Shown one piece after another: positions 1-7,082 of a stretch of DNA of 34,979 bases. The translations under genes were made by a program, and so were the position numbers. Numbering within the stretch: the stretch's first letter is position 1; every line of letters begins with the position of its first letter. The notes under the pieces were generated by a model, which was not told the DNA's origin, made no database searches, and saw only the letters and a list, made by a program, of their open reading frames with translations. The DNA is from a virus. The stretch spans positions 1-34,979 of the IMG/VR virus record IMGVR_UViG_3300025941_000011. One strand, given 5' to 3'.

Positions 1-127
1 CGTCAGAACCGGCTTAACGCGGCGCGCGACAAATTGTTCGAGGTGACGCGCGACCCCGATCACGACATCGAGACGGCAAACGGGCTCAACGCCGAGATTG
101 CCGAACAGGAGCAGCGGCTGTCCTCGC
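1..127. repeat. Left copy of 127-bp terminal direct repeat
   Basis: The first 127 bases are identical to the last 127 bases (34853-34979). The repeat lies inside the capsid coding frame, and the frame is kept across the join. This indicates a circular or circularly permuted molecule cut at an arbitrary point. An exact length of 127 is also a common assembler k-mer size, so the repeat is probably an assembly overlap and not a biological terminal repeat. Confidence 0.95.
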
Positions 128-1314
128 TGCGCAGCACCGAGCGTTCGCTGGCGTTGCGGGCTCAACAGCAACCGGCGCTGGCGGCAGTGACGGCGCCCGC
201 CATCAACCGCCGGCCGCTCGGGCTGCCGGCCAAGGAGCGCACGCCCGGCGATTTGTACGCTAACCATTGCGTCGCGCGTTTCATTTCGGTGGCAAACCGG
301 ATGCCACTTGAGCAGGTGCTGGCCGAGCGCTACCCGGACGACGAGCAGACGGCGCTCGTCACCCGCGCGGCGATTGCGGGGGCGACGACGACGACGGCCG
401 GTTGGGCGTTGGAACTGGTGCAGACCGGGCAGGCGGAATTCGTCAACTCGCTGATGCCGACCCAGGTATTCCCGCAATTGTCGGCGATGGGCGTGGCGCT
501 GAATTTCGGCCCGAATGCCGGGGCTATCAAGATCCCCAGCCGAGCGAACACGCCGAGCATCGGCGGCAGCTTCGTGGCCGAGGCGGCGCCTATCCCGGTG
601 CGCCGGCTGGGCACGACGAGCATCACGCTTTATCCGCACAAGGTGGGCGGCATCAGCGTGATGAGCCGGGAGATTGCCGCCTACAGCAACCCTGACATCG
701 AGGCGCTGATCCGCAGCAGCATTGTCGATGACACGGCGATCAACATCGATGCGTTGCTGTTGGACAACGTTGCGGTCAGCACCACGCGGCCGGCGGGGTT
801 GACCAACGGCGTCTCGACGCTGACCGCGACGGCCGGCGGCGGCTATGCGGCGTTTCTCGGCGACTTGCAGAAATTGACGGCGCCGTTCTATGCCGCCAAT
901 GCGGGCCGCAACCTGGCGCTGCTGATGAACCCGGCGCAGCGCAATCAGCTCACCTTCGCGCCTGGCCCGAGCGGCGTGCCGTTCGGCTGGAGTGAGCAGT
1001 TCACCAATATGTTTCGGGTGATCACCAGCACCAGCGTGGCGGCCGGCGCGGTGTACATGATCGACGCCGCCGATTTTGTCAGCGTGTCGGGTGCGCCGGA
1101 ATTTGATGTCAGCGAGATGGCGACGGTTCACATGGAGGATACGACGCCGCTTCAGATCGCCAGCGGCGCACAGGGTTCGGGCGTGCTGGCGACACCGACG
1201 CAGAGCATGTTCCAGACCGCCCAGATCGCGATCAGAATGCTGGCCAATGTTAATTGGGCCATGCGGCGAAGCGGCATGGTGCAGTTCATCGGCAGCGGCG
1301 TGTCGTGGGCATAA
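1..1314 (+). CDS. Major capsid protein part of protease-capsid fusion (5' end at right window edge)
   Basis: This is the C-terminal 437 residues of an HK97-fold major capsid protein, the shell subunit of the head. The frame is open from base 1 with no credible start here. The 5' part lies at 34247-34979, and together they give a 639-residue protein. Residues 1-60 of this piece are charged and helical (EIAEQEQRLSSLR region), as in the delta/scaffold domain of HK97-type capsids. The shell domain begins near the LVTRAAIAG segment and runs to the end, with the usual Phage_capsid pattern: an N-arm followed by a long alternating region with PSIGGSFVAEAAPIPV. An ATG-less start inside the frame near base 34 would give only a truncated protein. 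A strong terminator follows the stop. The family assignment is firm; the exact maturation cleavage site cannot be read from sequence. Confidence 0.93.
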   Translation, partial: RQNRLNAARDKLFEVTRDPDHDIETANGLNAEIAEQEQRLSSLRSTERSLALRAQQQPALAAVTAPAINRRPLGLPAKERTPGDLYANHCVARFISVANRMPLEQVLAERYPDDEQTALVTRAAIAGATTTTAGWALELVQTGQAEFVNSLMPTQVFPQLSAMGVALNFGPNAGAIKIPSRANTPSIGGSFVAEAAPIPVRRLGTTSITLYPHKVGGISVMSREIAAYSNPDIEALIRSSIVDDTAINIDALLLDNVAVSTTRPAGLTNGVSTLTATAGGGYAAFLGDLQKLTAPFYAANAGRNLALLMNPAQRNQLTFAPGPSGVPFGWSEQFTNMFRVITSTSVAAGAVYMIDAADFVSVSGAPEFDVSEMATVHMEDTTPLQIASGAQGSGVLATPTQSMFQTAQIAIRMLANVNWAMRRSGMVQFIGSGVSWA

Positions 1315-1327
1315 GCACATTGCGTCA

Positions 1328-1353
1328 GGCGGGGCTTCGGCCCCGCCATTTTC
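1328..1353 (+). terminator. Rho-independent terminator with UUCG loop after capsid gene
   Basis: A perfect 8-bp stem GGCGGGGC / GCCCCGCC closes a TTCG tetraloop (1336-1339) and is followed by ATTTTC. It lies 13 bases after the capsid stop. It could end a fraction of transcripts there, so that capsid mRNA exceeds downstream tail mRNA. The T-run is short, so read-through is likely, as the downstream genes appear to have no promoter of their own. Confidence 0.8.
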
Positions 1354-1365
1354 GTGGGTGGACAG

Positions 1366-1806
1366 ATGGAAAGCAGACCGCCGGAACGCATGGTGCCGCG
1401 GCAGCCGCGCGAGGAGGCCGGGCCGCAGGATGTGGTGCCGCAACCGACGCAGGCACGCGCGGATTACCTGAAGGAAAGGGTTCACACGGGTGATCCCGGC
1501 CCGCTGGCCGCGCCGCTGAATGTGGACGTGCCCGCCGTTTCCGGCAACGGCACGGTGGGTGCCACACTGAACTGCACGATGGGCAACTGGACCGGCGACC
1601 CGACGAGCTACGCCTATCAGTGGAAAAGCGACGGCACGGACGTTGCCGGGACCGGCGACAGCTACGTCGTTGCGGCCGGCGATGCCGGGCACGGCATCAC
1701 CTGTGTCGTCACCGCGACGAACGATGCCGGCAGCACCGCGGCACCGCCGTCGAATGCGGTGGCGATTGCTGCGGCCGGCACCGAAACCGAGACACGGAGG
1801 AAATGA
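1366..1806 (+). CDS. Ig-like domain protein, putative head decoration
   Basis: 146-residue protein. Residues 1-45 are polar and charged. Residues 55-135 match the common bacterial/phage Ig-like pattern: NCTMGNWTG, then YQWKSDG, then GHGITCVVTATNDAGS, with Cys70 and Cys113 and Trp75/Trp86 in the usual core places. Such domains often decorate capsids or fibres and bind weakly to cell-surface sugars. The position straight after the capsid gene suggests a head decoration protein (inference). The ATG at 1366 is preferred because GGTGGA lies just upstream; an in-frame GTG at 1354 would add four residues. The stop overlaps the next start (ATGA). Confidence 0.75.
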   Translation: MESRPPERMVPRQPREEAGPQDVVPQPTQARADYLKERVHTGDPGPLAAPLNVDVPAVSGNGTVGATLNCTMGNWTGDPTSYAYQWKSDGTDVAGTGDSYVVAAGDAGHGITCVVTATNDAGSTAAPPSNAVAIAAAGTETETRRK

Positions 1807-2048
1807 TGGAAAGCACCACCAGGGCAGCCACGCGCACGACGGCGGCGGCAACGCCGGAAGGCGATCGGCTGGCGCAGGATCGAGCCTTCAAGGAAGCTAC
1901 CGACAAGGAGATCGCCGAGCGACTCTCCTCCCCGCCGGAACCGCCGACGCCGACGCAGGAGGAGGCCGACGCTGCGAAAACAGGCACGCTCGGGGAACGC
2001 CGCGACGTAAAGCCGGCGGCGTCTGGCGCGGGGTACACGACGCGCTGA
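1803..2048 (+). CDS. Small hypothetical protein between decoration and portal genes
   Basis: 81-residue Thr/Ala/Glu-rich protein with no recognised domain. The start overlaps the previous stop (ATGATGG) and follows a very strong Shine-Dalgarno GGAGG at 1796-1800; the second ATG at 1806 is an equally good start. The stop TGA overlaps the portal ATG. The sequence looks disordered (PPEPPTPTQEE segment). The excellent ribosome site and tight coupling on both sides argue that it is expressed. Its function is unknown. Confidence 0.6.
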   Translation: MMESTTRAATRTTAAATPEGDRLAQDRAFKEATDKEIAERLSSPPEPPTPTQEEADAAKTGTLGERRDVKPAASGAGYTTR

Positions 2049-3433
2049 TGGCGAACTGGCTTACCCGCGCCTTCGGTTGGGGTGCGCCGGTTCCGGAAGG
2101 CGCGTACCGGCCTGGCCCATACATGCTCTCGAACGGTTGGCTCCCCGCCGGAAGCCCGTGGAACTATTGGCAGCTTAGGCAGAACGTGCAGCCCTACGGC
2201 TCGCGCTCGGCGATGCTGGAAGCCTGCATCAGCGCGTACAGCCAGACCGTGCCAATGTGCCCCGGCGATCACTGGCGCCGGCTTGAGAATGGCGGACGTG
2301 AGCGCGTCACCAATTCGGCGCTATCGCGCATCATGCGGCGGCCGAACGATTACCAGAGCATCAGCGACTTTTTGCTGAACCTGACGCGCCGGCTATACGA
2401 GCAAGGCAATGCCTATGCGGTGGCGGCGCGGAACGACCGGGCCGAAATCACCGAATTGCACCTGATGCGAACCGGGGCGGCGGATATCGCCGAGGACGGC
2501 AGCATCTTCTACAGCCTGTCGGGTAACGAGGTCATCGAGCGGCGGCTCGATCTGTCGCGCGGCGTGCCGAGTCGCGATGTGCTGCACGTCCGGTTGCACA
2601 CGCCGCGACACCCGCTGAAGGGCGAATCACCCATCCTGGCGGCGGCGCTCGACTTGGCGATGAGCAATGCCGCACTGCAACAGCAAGTGCAGTTTTACAT
2701 CAACCAGAGCCGGCCGAGTTTCCTGCTGACCACCGATGTGGTGATGAAGCGGGAACAGGCGCAGGAGCTGCGCGCCTGGTGGAATGAGCAGTCGCAGAGC
2801 GAGAATGTCGGCGGCACGCCGATCCTGACAGCGGGGTTGAAAGCCCAGCCGATGCAAACGAGCGCGGTCGATGCGCAATTGGTCGAGACGCTTAAGATGA
2901 GCGATCAGGCGATTGCGCTGGCGATGCGGATACCGCTGCAAATCCTCGGTATCGGCGGCACTACCTACGCCAGCACCGAACTACTGATGCAAAGCTGGAT
3001 TGCGACCGGGCTGGGGTTCGTGATCAACCACATCGAGGAGGCATTCGGGCAATTATTCCGGTTGCGCGGCGTGCCGGACGAATACCTCGAACTGGACACC
3101 AGGGCATTGCTTCGCTCGGCCTACCGCGAGCGCATCGAGGGGCTGGCCCGCGGCGTCATCTCAGGGATCTACTCGCCCGACGAGGCGCGGGCGCAGGAGG
3201 ATCTGCCGGCGGTGCCGGGTGGGCATGGGGCGGAACCCAGGGTGCAACAGCAGGTCGTCCCGCTGTCATATGGCAGCGACATGCAGCCGCCCTCGCCGCA
3301 ACCGGCAATCCCGCCGCCGCAGGATCCGCCACCAACCGACAACACCGCCGGGGGCGCCGATGCCGGCGACACCGCGAGCAAACTCGCTTCGTTCCGCGCT
3401 GCGTATGACGAATACCGCCACCTTGCCGCGTGA
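2048..3433 (+). CDS. Portal protein, HK97 family
   Basis: 461-residue portal protein. It forms the dodecameric ring at the head vertex through which DNA is packaged and to which the neck attaches. Length, position after the capsid and sequence fit the Phage_portal (PF04860, HK97-type) family: a YGSRSAMLEACISAYSQT start region, the LLNLTRRLYEQGNAYAV core segment, the VLHVRLHTP region, and the helical SDQAIALAMRIPLQILGI clip/stem region. The C-terminus is a Pro/Gln-rich tail (PPSPQPAIPPPQDPPP). A longer open frame extends upstream to 1643, but the ATG at 2048 overlaps the previous stop and gives the family's usual N-terminus. The last 29 bases overlap the next gene. Confidence 0.93.
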   Translation: MANWLTRAFGWGAPVPEGAYRPGPYMLSNGWLPAGSPWNYWQLRQNVQPYGSRSAMLEACISAYSQTVPMCPGDHWRRLENGGRERVTNSALSRIMRRPNDYQSISDFLLNLTRRLYEQGNAYAVAARNDRAEITELHLMRTGAADIAEDGSIFYSLSGNEVIERRLDLSRGVPSRDVLHVRLHTPRHPLKGESPILAAALDLAMSNAALQQQVQFYINQSRPSFLLTTDVVMKREQAQELRAWWNEQSQSENVGGTPILTAGLKAQPMQTSAVDAQLVETLKMSDQAIALAMRIPLQILGIGGTTYASTELLMQSWIATGLGFVINHIEEAFGQLFRLRGVPDEYLELDTRALLRSAYRERIEGLARGVISGIYSPDEARAQEDLPAVPGGHGAEPRVQQQVVPLSYGSDMQPPSPQPAIPPPQDPPPTDNTAGGADAGDTASKLASFRAAYDEYRHLAA

Positions 3434-4028
3434 CCCGCTGGCGGCCGAGCTTGGCTCGGTCGTCGGGACGCTGGAGCGGGAGTTGCGGTTGCAGATGGCG
3501 GCGATGCTGGCCGAGGCGCGCGAGGAGATTGCGACGCTGCGGGCGTGGCGTGCCGAGGCGGCGTTACAGATGGCCGCGCTTGTCGGCCCGCCGGGGCCAA
3601 TGGGGGGGCGCGGAGAGCGTGGCGAGCCCGGCGAGAGTATCGTTGGCCCGGCCGGGGAACAGGGCATTCCTGGGCCGGCAGGCGAACCCGGACCCGTCGG
3701 CCGGATGCCTGCAATCAGGGGCGCCTGGAAGCCCGCCACGGCATATGAATCGCTCGACGTGGTGATGTGTGGCGCAAGCAGCTTCATCGCGCTCTGCGAC
3801 GCCCCTGGCGCCTGTCCCGGCGACGATTGGCAGATCCTCGCCCGCGGTGGCAAAGCCGGCCCGCCCGGTCCGGCCGGCACAATGGGCGAGAGGGGCTGGC
3901 CCGGCCCGCCGGGGCCGTCGCCACAGTCGCTCGACGTGGACAGCGAAGGGCTGTTGACGCTGCAGCTCGGCGACGGCTCGGCGCTGACCTGCGATCTCTA
4001 TCCGGTGCTGGCGAAGCTCGGCCGATGA
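3405..4028 (+). CDS. Collagen-like protein with carbohydrate-binding-like module, neck region
   Basis: 207 residues. Residues 10-58 are a predicted coiled coil, 61-100 are Gly-X-Y collagen-like repeats (GPPGPMGGRGERGEPGE), 105-146 are a short module with the pattern RGAW..ATAYESLDVV, and 149-171 are collagen-like again. The C-terminus has a beta segment LDVDSEGLLTLQLGDGS. This suggests a trimeric fibre. It sits between portal and connector, which is an odd place for a tail fibre, so a head or neck whisker is possible (inference). The same two non-collagen modules occur in the large fibre at 14546. The start at 3405 overlaps the portal end and has no clear ribosome site, so the start is uncertain. 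The stop overlaps the next ATG (ATGA). Confidence 0.8.
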   Translation: MTNTATLPRDPLAAELGSVVGTLERELRLQMAAMLAEAREEIATLRAWRAEAALQMAALVGPPGPMGGRGERGEPGESIVGPAGEQGIPGPAGEPGPVGRMPAIRGAWKPATAYESLDVVMCGASSFIALCDAPGACPGDDWQILARGGKAGPPGPAGTMGERGWPGPPGPSPQSLDVDSEGLLTLQLGDGSALTCDLYPVLAKLGR

Positions 4029-4678
4029 GCCGCTGGGGCTACCGCTTTACGCGCGTCGTAACGCCGGCTGCGAGCCTCGCGCTCGTCAGTATTGATCAGG
4101 CAAAGGCCGCGCTCGGCATCGACCCCGCCGATACATCGCAAGACGCGACGCTCTCGGCGCAGATCGACTCCGTGTCGATGGCGATCAACAACTGGTGCGA
4201 CAGAATTTTTGCGGTGCAAACCTACCGCGACCAACTCCGCAACGCCTGCGGCTGGTATGGCGAGCCGCTAGTCGTACGGCAGTACCCGATTGTCGTGGAT
4301 GACGGCGGCGTGCCGCTGGTGGCCGTCGAGGAAGACGGCGGCGCGCTCGACCCGGCGCTGTTGGAAGTCTACCCGGAGCAGGGCGCCGTGTACCGGCTCG
4401 ATGCGACCGCGGTGCCAAGCGCCTGGGACGCCGCGCTCATCGTCGTGGATTACACCAGCGGATACACGACGATCCCGAGCGACGTACAGGCCGCTTGCCT
4501 CGAATGGTTGACCCTGCGCTGGCATGCCGTAGGACGCGACCCGGCGCTGCGCTCGGAGACGATCCCCGACCTCATCACCCAGGTCTACGCAGGCGATGCC
4601 GGGGCCGGCACCAGCGGCGGCGCCATGCCGGCAGGCGCACAAGACATGCTCTACCCGCACAAGATCTGGACGGTATGA
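4025..4678 (+). CDS. Head-tail connector protein, gp6/phiE125 gp8-like
   Basis: 217-residue protein that fits the phage head-tail connector (gp6-like; phiE125 gp8-type) group. It has an N-terminal helical part (LVSIDQAKAALGIDPADTSQDATLSAQIDSV) that usually binds the portal ring, then a beta-rich insert, and a later helical segment with DVQAACLEWLTLRWHAVGRD. The gene order portal, connector, closure, terminator agrees. The start overlaps the previous stop and the stop overlaps the next start, both as ATGA, which implies coupled translation. Confidence 0.85.
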   Translation: MSRWGYRFTRVVTPAASLALVSIDQAKAALGIDPADTSQDATLSAQIDSVSMAINNWCDRIFAVQTYRDQLRNACGWYGEPLVVRQYPIVVDDGGVPLVAVEEDGGALDPALLEVYPEQGAVYRLDATAVPSAWDAALIVVDYTSGYTTIPSDVQAACLEWLTLRWHAVGRDPALRSETIPDLITQVYAGDAGAGTSGGAMPAGAQDMLYPHKIWTV

Positions 4679-5019
4679 CGCCCGCGGTATTGATCGAGCG
4701 GCTCGACGCGGCGATCGCCGGCTACGGGCAGACCGTCACGTTGCAACGCACCGCGGTAGATCCGGCAACCGGCGGGGTCACTGTGGCCGAGCAGATCGCG
4801 TGCCCGGCAGCGGTGCGAAATTTCGGGCCGCAATCCCTGGAGCCGGGAGAGGCAAAGGAGATCAAGGTCGTTCTCAGCCCGACCGGGCTCGGATCATTCG
4901 GCCTGCCGAGCCGTGACGATGTGATCCTGATCGACGGCAACCCGAGCAACATCACCGAGATCGACCCGCTGACCTATGGCGGCACGCTATGCCGCATCAA
5001 CCTGCTCTGCCGTGGATAA
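4675..5019 (+). CDS. Head closure / head-tail adaptor protein
   Basis: 114-residue beta-rich protein in the place of the head closure protein (SPP1 gp16 / HK97 gp7 type), which plugs the portal after packaging and docks the tail. It begins MTPAVLIERLDAAIAGYGQTVTLQR and ends in alternating strands with GLPSRDDVILIDG, consistent with the small beta-barrel of that group. The assignment rests on position, size and pattern, as this family is very divergent. ATGA overlap at the start; the next gene starts inside its last codons. Confidence 0.7.
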   Translation: MTPAVLIERLDAAIAGYGQTVTLQRTAVDPATGGVTVAEQIACPAAVRNFGPQSLEPGEAKEIKVVLSPTGLGSFGLPSRDDVILIDGNPSNITEIDPLTYGGTLCRINLLCRG

Positions 5020-5455
5020 GCGCGAGGAAATTCTGTCTCGGCTGGCGGCGGTTTGCGTTTCGGTAAGCGGTATTGCTGCCGTCGTCCGCAACGCTCTCGA
5101 CGTCCCCGGCAATGCCCGTCCCGCGGTGATCATTCAGGACGGCATCGAGGCGCTGATGGATCAGCCCGAGGGCGTGCGGCACAGCGAACTGCAACGCATG
5201 GAATTGTCGCCGGGCCTCAGCGTCTATGTGCGGGCCGGCGGCGCGGCCGATGCCGGCGTGTTGCTGTCGCGCTACCGCAGCGCCATCGTCGCCGCTGTCC
5301 TAAATGACGGCACCCTGCGCGATGTCACCGGCACTAACGGGCGCATGCGCTACGAGGGCTGCGCGGTGCTGCCGCCGGATGCCGAGGCCAAGGAGCATCG
5401 GCTCGATATCACGCTGGTCTTTTCCTACGCATTCCGCCTGGACGAATTATTATGA
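5012..5455 (+). CDS. Tail terminator / tail completion protein
   Basis: 147-residue protein in the position of the tail terminator (lambda gpU-like), which stops tube polymerisation and joins the tail to the neck. A helical N-terminus (KREEILSRLAAVCVSV) is followed by a beta-rich domain that includes LDITLVFSYAFRLDELL at the C-terminus. The GTG at 5012 overlaps the upstream stop and is preferred over the in-frame ATG at 4976, which would overlap the previous gene by 44 bases. Function is inferred from order and size. Confidence 0.65.
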   Translation: MDKREEILSRLAAVCVSVSGIAAVVRNALDVPGNARPAVIIQDGIEALMDQPEGVRHSELQRMELSPGLSVYVRAGGAADAGVLLSRYRSAIVAAVLNDGTLRDVTGTNGRMRYEGCAVLPPDAEAKEHRLDITLVFSYAFRLDELL

Positions 5456-5943
5456 GCGTCACGGTCGACTCCAACCTCAGCCGGTTGAGCCTGCATTTCG
5501 ATCAGATATCGGCAGAGCTTCAGAAGAAGCTGAAGGTGGCGATAGGGCGGGCAACACACCAGTTGCTGGCACGCGTCAAGGCGGCCGAGCCGGTGCAGAC
5601 CGGCCGGCTGCGCGCCGCCACCCACGCCTTCGTTGACGAGCGCGAGGACTTTGTCCGAGGGCGGGTGCGGATACTCGCCACCGGCAAGGCCAATCCGCTC
5701 GCCGCGCGCTTCGGTGCCCTCGAATACGGCGCGCCGGGAAAGCGGCGCAGCGGGCCGGTGACGGTGCGGGCGTACCGCCGCGGCGGTCAGCCTGTCGGCA
5801 GCTATGAGCGCCGCCGCCCGAGAATCCAGGCGCGACGGTTCCTGCGCGGATCGATGGCGGCGATGCGGCCCGCCATCAAAGCAGAACTCGAAGCCGCCAT
5901 CGGTCAGGTGATCAACGAGTTCGACTTCGACATCGTGAAATAA
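5452..5943 (+). CDS. HK97 gp10-like neck/tail-joining protein
   Basis: 163 residues. The N-terminal part has helices (ISAELQKKLKVAIGRATHQLLARVKAAEPVQTGRLRA) with the VQTGRLR motif typical of the HK97 gp10 family (PF04883 type). A basic, arginine-rich stretch and the FLRGSMAAMRPAIKAELE helix follow. Members take part in joining head and tail or completing the tail. It starts with an ATGA overlap and is followed by an 11-base gap before the tube gene. Confidence 0.85.
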   Translation: MSVTVDSNLSRLSLHFDQISAELQKKLKVAIGRATHQLLARVKAAEPVQTGRLRAATHAFVDEREDFVRGRVRILATGKANPLAARFGALEYGAPGKRRSGPVTVRAYRRGGQPVGSYERRRPRIQARRFLRGSMAAMRPAIKAELEAAIGQVINEFDFDIVK

Positions 5944-5954
5944 AGGATGCTGAC

Positions 5955-6467
5955 ATGGCCGTCTCGACACTGAACATCGGCACCGAGCCCGAGAAGCGCG
6001 GCACGCTTATATTTACGGGCGAGAACGACATCGGGCCGCAACTTACCATCACGTTTACCAGCGTCCAGATCACGCCATCCGCTCCGATGAACTTCATCGG
6101 CGACGAATATGGCTTGCTGGAGGTGACGGGCGAGGTGTTGGCCGACGATACCGGCAGCTTCGGGACGGTCGAGCATCCCGACGACGCCGTCGTGCCACCT
6201 GACGTAAAGAACTACTACGTCGGGACTGGCGTGGTGACGTGGACCCCGGAAGCAACCACCGCGGTGCCGACGCCGACTGCGCGCGATGTCGGCAATGTCA
6301 ACGTGTTCGAGTTCACCCAGGCGGTCGAGCAGCTCGACCACTGGAACCATCGCGGCGGCATTCGCAAAAAGGACTTCCGGCCTGTCGTCCAGCAATCGGC
6401 GACGGTGCGGATGGTGATGGACGAGTTCAGCGCAGAGAATCTGCGTCTGGCGTTGATGGCGACCTGA
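5955..6467 (+). CDS. Major tail tube protein
   Basis: 170-residue protein of the tail tube type. It begins MAVSTLNIGTEPEKRGTLIFTGENDIGPQL and is largely beta, with TLIFTGENDIGPQLTITFTSVQITPS. Such subunits stack as hexamers around the tape measure. The position between the neck genes and the tail assembly chaperones is the standard one. A separate, good ribosome site (AAGGA at 5943-5947, 7 bases before ATG) fits the need for high expression. No sheath gene is present, which supports a siphovirus tail. Confidence 0.82.
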   Translation: MAVSTLNIGTEPEKRGTLIFTGENDIGPQLTITFTSVQITPSAPMNFIGDEYGLLEVTGEVLADDTGSFGTVEHPDDAVVPPDVKNYYVGTGVVTWTPEATTAVPTPTARDVGNVNVFEFTQAVEQLDHWNHRGGIRKKDFRPVVQQSATVRMVMDEFSAENLRLALMAT

Positions 6468-6468
6468 G

Positions 6469-6894
6469 ATGCCGATCAGCTTTTTGGAACTGGTGCCGGT
6501 CAGGCCTCGCGCCACCGTGGTGATTGACAGCGAAGCCGGCCCGGCGCAGTTCGAGGTTGCCGGAATATCGCTGGCAAATCTGGCCGAGATCGCGCGGAAA
6601 TATCCGACATTCGCCAAAGTCGTCGAGGGCAACGCCAGCCTGATGGCCGCAACCGACGCAATGCCGGCGCTGATCGCCGCGGGCCTTGGGCATTACGGCA
6701 ACCCGGAATACGAGCGGCAGGCCGCGTCGTTGCCGCCTGACCTGGTGATCTCCCTGGCCGGGGAGGTCGTCAAGCTGACATTCCCGCAGCGCCCTTCGCT
6801 GGCGCTGACCGAGCCCGAGGCCGAGCCCGAGGCCGAGCCAGCGCAGCCAGACAGCCGGCCGGCAGTCATCTCGCAGTTGCGATTGAGCAGTTGA
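6469..6894 (+). CDS. Tail assembly chaperone, upstream partner
   Basis: 141-residue protein between tube and tape measure, where the lambda gpG-type chaperone lies. It has an N-terminal beta part (ATVVIDSEAGPAQFEVAG), a helical centre, and a Glu/Pro-rich linker (EPEAEPEAEPAQPD, 6811-6852) before the stop. The next frame (-1) is open well upstream of the stop, so a lambda gpG-gpGT-style frameshift product is possible, but I see no canonical slippery heptamer. The stop TGA overlaps the TTG at 6891 instead. Confidence 0.75.
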   Translation: MPISFLELVPVRPRATVVIDSEAGPAQFEVAGISLANLAEIARKYPTFAKVVEGNASLMAATDAMPALIAAGLGHYGNPEYERQAASLPPDLVISLAGEVVKLTFPQRPSLALTEPEAEPEAEPAQPDSRPAVISQLRLSS

Positions 6895-7079
6895 TCGCCT
6901 GGAACCACACGCCGGACGCGATCTGGCAGATGACCCCGGCACAGGTCTTCGCGTGGGTTAGTCTCGGCCTCGATCGCGAGAAGATCGATCGCGCCTTGCG
7001 GCTGGTCGATGCCGCCACCGCGGCGCGCCGCGACGGTAGCGAGATTCAGCGCGCCATCAGCGAATTGACCGGAGCATAA
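6891..7079 (+). CDS. Tail assembly chaperone, downstream partner (T-like)
   Basis: 62 residues if started at TTG 6891, which overlaps the upstream stop (TTGA). The sequence QLIAWNHTPDAIWQMTPAQVFAWVSLGLDREKIDRAL is the kind of short helical segment found in the second chaperone frame just before the tape measure. The reading frame continues upstream without a stop through at least 6771, including a plausible VAIEQ lead-in at 6876-6890. It could therefore be made as a -1 frameshift extension of the previous gene or as a coupled separate protein; the sequence does not decide. Confidence 0.65.
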   Translation: MIAWNHTPDAIWQMTPAQVFAWVSLGLDREKIDRALRLVDAATAARRDGSEIQRAISELTGA

Positions 7080-7082
7080 CGG

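Noticed and set aside
1643-2047. N-terminal extension of the portal protein
   Set aside because: It covers the Ig-domain and linker genes in another frame and is low-complexity Arg/Ala/Gly sequence.
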